NCBI GenBank assembly: GCA_001282665.1
Contig: LN874948.1
Span: forward strand, 314,817-342,437
Direction of reading: 5' to 3'
From: Clostridiales bacterium mt11
GTDB taxonomy: Bacteria > Bacillota > Clostridia > Tissierellales > Tepidimicrobiaceae
Length of the DNA stretch: 27,621 bases
The translations under genes were made by a program, and so were the position numbers. The notes under the pieces were generated by a model. It did not search any database. It was not told where the DNA came from and saw nothing but the letters and a program-made list of their open reading frames with translations. Shown piece after piece: positions 24,225-27,621 of the stretch. The first letter of the stretch is position 1. The number at the start of each line of letters is the position of its first letter.

Positions 24225-24267
24225 AACCACTCTTTTGCCTTTTAAAAAAGGCTAGGAGTGGTTTTTT
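24225..24267 (+). terminator. Leader terminator, probable GlpP antitermination target
   Basis: AACCACTC (24225-24232) pairs with GAGTGGTT (24256-24263), with an inner GCCTT/AAGGC helix, followed by TTTTTTGATTTTT. It lies between the strong promoter and the ribosome binding site, so it stops transcription before the first gene unless overridden. With glpP 1.7 kb away, GlpP/glycerol-3-phosphate antitermination is the natural reading. Confidence 0.8.
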
Positions 24268-24291
24268 GATTTTTAAAAAGGAGGGGACTTT

Positions 24292-25722
24292 ATGTATGAT
24301 ATTACTATTGTCGGTGCTGGAATCATAGGTACCTTTATTGCTAGAGAGATATCCAAATATAATATTAGTATTTTACTCATAGACAAGGAAAACGATGTTG
24401 CAAATGGTGCTACTAAAGCAAATACTGCATTAGTCCATGCTGGCTATGATGCACCAACTAATACTAATATGGCTTACTTTAATGTGCGTGGCAATCCCAT
24501 GTTTGATAAGGTATGCGAGGAGTTAGATGTACCTTTTAAACGTATAGGTTCTCTAGTATTGGCCTTTGATGATAAAGATATGGACATAATAAAAAACCTC
24601 TACCAAAGAGGCTTAAATAATGGAGTAAAAGACATAAAAATACTAGATAGAAAAGCTACCAAAAAACTTGAACCCAATATAGGAGATGATGTGATAGGTG
24701 CTCTATATGCAAAATCTGCTGGTATTGTAGGTCCTTGGGAATTGGCTATTGCATTGGCAGAAAATGCTATAGAAAATGGGGTCAAACTAAGCCTTAATAC
24801 CAAAGTAGAAGATATTAAACGGTTAGATGGTCATTATCTTATTAAGACAAATGAAGGAGAATTTAATTCTAAGATTATAGTAAACTGTGCTGGTGTATAC
24901 GCCGATGAACTAAACAATATAGTATCTAATAATAAATTTAAAATAACACCAAGAAAGGGACAATATTATTTAATGGATAAATCCCTCGATGGTCTAATAA
25001 ATAAAATAGTATTTCAATGTCCAACCCCCAAAGGAAAGGGAGTCGTCGTTGCTCCAACGGTTCATGGAAATGTAATTATAGGTCCTGATAATGAAATAAG
25101 AAGATATAAAGATGATACCACAACTGAAAAAGATAATCTCAATTATATAAGAGAATCCGCCAATAGAAGTATAAAAAACATAGCTTTTAATAAGGTAATT
25201 ACTACTTTTGCTGGAGTTAGGGCTGATCCAAATACTAGAGATTTTATAATTGGAGAAGCAGAGGATTCAAAAGGATTTATAAACGTTGCAGGGATTAAGT
25301 CTCCTGGGTTAACATGTTCCCCTGCTATTGCAGAATATGTTGTAAATTTAATAGATGAAAAATTTAATGGTTTAGAGAAAAAGGATGATTTTAACCCCAT
25401 AAGAAAAAAACCCATTAGATTTATGGAATTGTCAGATGAGGAAAAAAATCTATTGATTAAAAAAGATCCACGATACGGAAACATCATCTGTAGATGTGAA
25501 AATATAACTGAGGGAGAAATTGTAGATGCTATACACAGAAAAGCAGGAGCCACTACAGTAGATGGTATTAAAAAGAGAGTTCGTCCTGGTTCTGGTCGAT
25601 GTCAAGGTGGCTTCTGTTTGCCAAGGGTAATGGATATATTGGCTAGAGAACAAAATATATCGATGGAAAATATAACTAAAGATTCTCCATCATCCTATTA
25701 TTTAATTGGGAAAACAAAATAG
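24292..25722 (+). CDS. GlpA-like FAD-dependent dehydrogenase with BFD-type [2Fe-2S] domain
   Basis: This protein has 476 residues. The N-terminal FAD-binding motif GAGIIG (8-13) starts a DAO/GlpA-type fold (LVHAGYD, NCAGVYADE, FAGVRADPNTRDFIIGE). The C-terminal domain has Cys400, 402, 437 and 442 in ICRCENITEGEI and RPGSGRCQGGFC, the BFD-type [2Fe-2S] pattern. It should oxidise glycerol-3-phosphate to dihydroxyacetone phosphate in anaerobic metabolism. It is first of three tightly spaced genes (20 and 15 nt gaps), behind a GlpP-type leader. Strong ribosome binding site AAAGGAGGGG. The electron acceptor is probably the flavoprotein encoded next. Confidence 0.92.
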   Translation: MYDITIVGAGIIGTFIAREISKYNISILLIDKENDVANGATKANTALVHAGYDAPTNTNMAYFNVRGNPMFDKVCEELDVPFKRIGSLVLAFDDKDMDIIKNLYQRGLNNGVKDIKILDRKATKKLEPNIGDDVIGALYAKSAGIVGPWELAIALAENAIENGVKLSLNTKVEDIKRLDGHYLIKTNEGEFNSKIIVNCAGVYADELNNIVSNNKFKITPRKGQYYLMDKSLDGLINKIVFQCPTPKGKGVVVAPTVHGNVIIGPDNEIRRYKDDTTTEKDNLNYIRESANRSIKNIAFNKVITTFAGVRADPNTRDFIIGEAEDSKGFINVAGIKSPGLTCSPAIAEYVVNLIDEKFNGLEKKDDFNPIRKKPIRFMELSDEEKNLLIKKDPRYGNIICRCENITEGEIVDAIHRKAGATTVDGIKKRVRPGSGRCQGGFCLPRVMDILAREQNISMENITKDSPSSYYLIGKTK

Positions 25723-25742
25723 TCCACATGGAGGTGTGAAAC

Positions 25743-26993
25743 TTGAATTATGATTTGGTAATTGTTGGAGGAGGCCCTGCTGGATTAGCTGCTGCTATTA
25801 GTGCTAAGGAAAATGGTATCAACAGTATATTGGTTATAGAAAGGGATAGAGAGCTAGGAGGAATACTAAACCAGTGTATTCATAATGGGTTTGGACTCCA
25901 TATATTTAAAGAAGAGCTCACTGGACCAGAATATGCTGAAGCCTTTATAGATAAGTTAAAAGCATTGAACATAGATTTTAAACTAAATACCTTTGTATTA
26001 AATATAAATAAAGAAAAAGAATTGTCTGTTATCAATTCAGTAGATGGATTTTTTAAAATTAAATCAAAGGCTGTGATTTTAGCTATGGGCTGTAGAGAAA
26101 GACCTAGAGGTGCTATCAATATCCCAGGAAATAGACCTAGCGGAATCTTTACTGCTGGAACAGCCCAAAGATTTATCAATATGGAAGGCTATATGGTAGG
26201 CAAAAAAGTTGTCATATTAGGCTCTGGAGATATTGGGCTCATAATGGCAAGAAGGTTTACATTGGAAGGAGCTAAGGTAGAAGCAGCTGCTGAAATAATG
26301 TCTCATCCCAATGGATTGAATAGGAATATTGCTCAATGTTTAGAGGATTTTAATATCCCTCTTTTATTAGAACATACTATTATAGATATTAAAGGAAAAG
26401 ATAGAGTCGAAGGAGTAGTATTAGCCAAAGTAGATAAAGACTGGAATCCAATTAAAGGCACAGAAAAATATATCGATTGTGATACTCTAATTTTATCTGT
26501 AGGATTGATTCCAGAAAATGAACTATCTAGAGAAATGGGAATTGAAATAGATCCTGTAACCCAAGGTCCTAAGGTGGATGAATCTTTGGAGACCAATATA
26601 GAGGGAGTTTTCTCCTGTGGAAATGTACTTCATGTTCACGATTTAGTAGATAATGTGACAAAGGAAAGCTATAGAGCAGGAAAATGTGCAGCAAAGTATA
26701 TTAAAAATGAACTAAAGAAAATCTCAAAGTCAATTAATACGGTACCCAGCACTGGAATTAGTTATATCATACCCCAAAGGATTAATCTTGCAAATGCAGA
26801 AGATAACATCCATATATTCATGAGAGTTAAGGATATATATAGAAATATAAAAATTATTGCTGCTGTCAACGGAATTCCAATTAAAGAATTTCCAAAGAAA
26901 CAATTATATCCTAGTGAAATGGAATCCATTTCCCTTAAAAGAGATGAACTATTTAAATTCAATCCAGATGAAATAAGCTTTTATATTGAATGA
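25743..26993 (+). CDS. FAD/NAD(P)-dependent oxidoreductase of the glp operon
   Basis: This protein has 416 residues, with an FAD motif GGGPAG (9-14), the characteristic MGCRERPRG segment, a second dinucleotide site VVILGSGDIGLIMARR, and the C-terminal FAD contact GVFSCGNVLHVHD. It begins with TTG behind GGAGGTG. Proteins of this type always accompany the GlpA-like/BFD protein and DUF1667 in Firmicutes and Thermotogales, and probably pass electrons between the dehydrogenase and NAD(P) or another carrier. It is not the E. coli GlpB type. A GlpB-like role is by position, not by sequence. Confidence 0.88.
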   Translation: MNYDLVIVGGGPAGLAAAISAKENGINSILVIERDRELGGILNQCIHNGFGLHIFKEELTGPEYAEAFIDKLKALNIDFKLNTFVLNINKEKELSVINSVDGFFKIKSKAVILAMGCRERPRGAINIPGNRPSGIFTAGTAQRFINMEGYMVGKKVVILGSGDIGLIMARRFTLEGAKVEAAAEIMSHPNGLNRNIAQCLEDFNIPLLLEHTIIDIKGKDRVEGVVLAKVDKDWNPIKGTEKYIDCDTLILSVGLIPENELSREMGIEIDPVTQGPKVDESLETNIEGVFSCGNVLHVHDLVDNVTKESYRAGKCAAKYIKNELKKISKSINTVPSTGISYIIPQRINLANAEDNIHIFMRVKDIYRNIKIIAAVNGIPIKEFPKKQLYPSEMESISLKRDELFKFNPDEISFYIE

Positions 26994-27008
26994 TTAGGAG
27001 ATGATTAT

Positions 27009-27392
27009 ATGATGAAGGTATGTATCGTTTGTCCTGTTGGATGTAAACTCACCATTGAAAAAGATGATAGTCTATTAGAGGGATATAAAGTCACAGGAAA
27101 TAGATGTAATCGAGGCAAGGATTATGCAATTAATGAAATGACTAATCCTGTTCGTGTTGTTACATCTACAGTTAAAATAAAAGACCTCTCCAATATGGTA
27201 TTACCAGTTAAGACCAATAAGGCTATTCCTAAGAATAAAATATTTCAAGTAATGGATAGGATTAAAACAACTGAGGTAAGTTTACCTATTAAAAAAAATG
27301 AAATCATATTAGAGGATATATGTGATACTAAAGCTAATTTAATTGCAACTAAAAGCATCCTTCCAATTAATAAAAATCGTTCCATTCTATAA
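27009..27392 (+). CDS. DUF1667 Cys-motif protein of the glp operon
   Basis: This 127-residue protein begins MMKVCIVCPVGCKLTIE and continues VTGNRCNRGKDYAINEM. Cys at positions 5, 8, 12 and about 36 could bind an Fe-S cluster. The rest includes NPVRVVTSTVKI and LPVKTNKAIPK, the DUF1667 core. Last gene of the operon, 15 nt after the oxidoreductase, ribosome binding site AGGAGAT. It likely serves electron transfer with the two flavoproteins; no direct evidence is visible. The gene stops 6 nt before an IS256 remnant, so any native terminator has been lost or lies beyond. Confidence 0.85.
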   Translation: MMKVCIVCPVGCKLTIEKDDSLLEGYKVTGNRCNRGKDYAINEMTNPVRVVTSTVKIKDLSNMVLPVKTNKAIPKNKIFQVMDRIKTTEVSLPIKKNEIILEDICDTKANLIATKSILPINKNRSIL

Positions 27393-27398
27393 AATATT

Positions 27399-27621
27399 TT
27401 GTGTAAAGTTTCTAAAGAACTATTAAAAAGTTATGTTAATAAACAAATTTTTCTACCTCTGATGATTTTCTTAATACCTATAAAAGAAACATTCTTCAAG
27501 AAGTACTAAAATCAGAGAGTAATTCTCATCTTGGCTATGATAAAAATGATATGTCTCAGAAGAGTACTACAAACAGAAGAAATGGTTACTCAAACGAGAC
27601 TATTAAGTCTAAGTTAGGAAC
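27399..27621 (+). pseudogene. N-terminal fragment of another IS256-family transposase, frameshifted, cut by the window edge
   Basis: From TTG at 27399 the frame reads KVSKELLKSYVNKQI. Near the T-run at 27448-27452 the sense passes to another frame: STSDDFLNTYKRNILQEVLK, then HLGYDKNDMSQKSTTNRRNG and YSNETIKSKLG up to the last base. This is the IS256 transposase N-terminus (cf. LQEMLEAELEMELGYSKGDK and NRRNGYS in the intact copy at 10286-11503), but a different element. The segment TATTTTGTGTAAAGTTT at 27395-27411 resembles an IS256 terminal repeat. It may continue as a decayed copy beyond the window. Confidence 0.75.

Noticed and set aside
1..27621. CRISPR array, tRNA or rRNA genes, prophage module
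   Set aside because: No regularly spaced repeats, no cloverleaf-like GGTTCGA segments and no phage structural or integrase genes were seen.

Overview
The window is AT-rich, with Shine-Dalgarno sequences of the AGGAGG type, frequent TTG/GTG starts and short tight operons. These traits, plus the GlpP antiterminator, a VanW-domain protein, copper-amine-oxidase-N domains, the DUF1667 glp operon and a clostridial-type Cys-rich peptide locus, point to an anaerobic low-GC Firmicute (Clostridia/Tissierellia). No tRNA, rRNA, CRISPR array or replication gene was found.

Bases 193-10001 (all minus strand) hold a complete-looking ribosomally synthesised, post-translationally modified peptide (RiPP) locus. 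In transcription order: a membrane histidine kinase and NarL-type response regulator ending at a terminator; a 55-residue peptide gene (7478-7645) with its own promoter, ending in SACPTSFLACC; a decayed gene; a 55-residue peptide with seven Cys (6890-7057); a radical SAM/SPASM maturase; an S41-type peptidase without signal peptide; a BceAB/LolD-like ATPase and FtsX-type permease; and a one-polypeptide ABC exporter. The last five genes overlap or nearly touch. The likely logic is: sense, transcribe precursors, install thioethers on the Cys-rich peptide, cleave the leader, export and self-protect. It resembles the clostridial CcpM/Clo7bot-type systems as I remember them. The second peptide has no recognisable modification enzyme of its own here.

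Bases 10002-11600 carry an IS256-family transposase with irregular ends, including a homologous inverted end relic right in front of the kinase. Another IS256 transposase fragment, frameshifted, runs off the right edge.

Bases 11640-21717 are a patchwork of accessory genes: Nudix hydrolase; a copper-amine-oxidase-N protein broken by an in-frame TAA; a divergent exported thioredoxin-like protein with CPWT instead of CxxC; a frameshifted two-domain GNAT gene preceded by a 19-codon leader peptide and a hairpin over its ribosome binding site; a ParB-like/GNAT fusion; an Orn/Lys/Arg decarboxylase; an MFS transporter whose ribosome binding site and start lie in a hairpin; a VanW protein; a half-size EamA transporter; and a zinc-ribbon membrane protein.

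Bases 21963-27392 are glycerol catabolism: glpP, glpK convergent to it, and divergently a three-gene operon for a GlpA-like FAD/[2Fe-2S] dehydrogenase, a second FAD/NAD oxidoreductase and a DUF1667 Cys protein. That operon has a strong promoter followed by a terminator in its 5' leader, the arrangement expected for GlpP antitermination by glycerol-3-phosphate. glpK itself has no such leader terminator.
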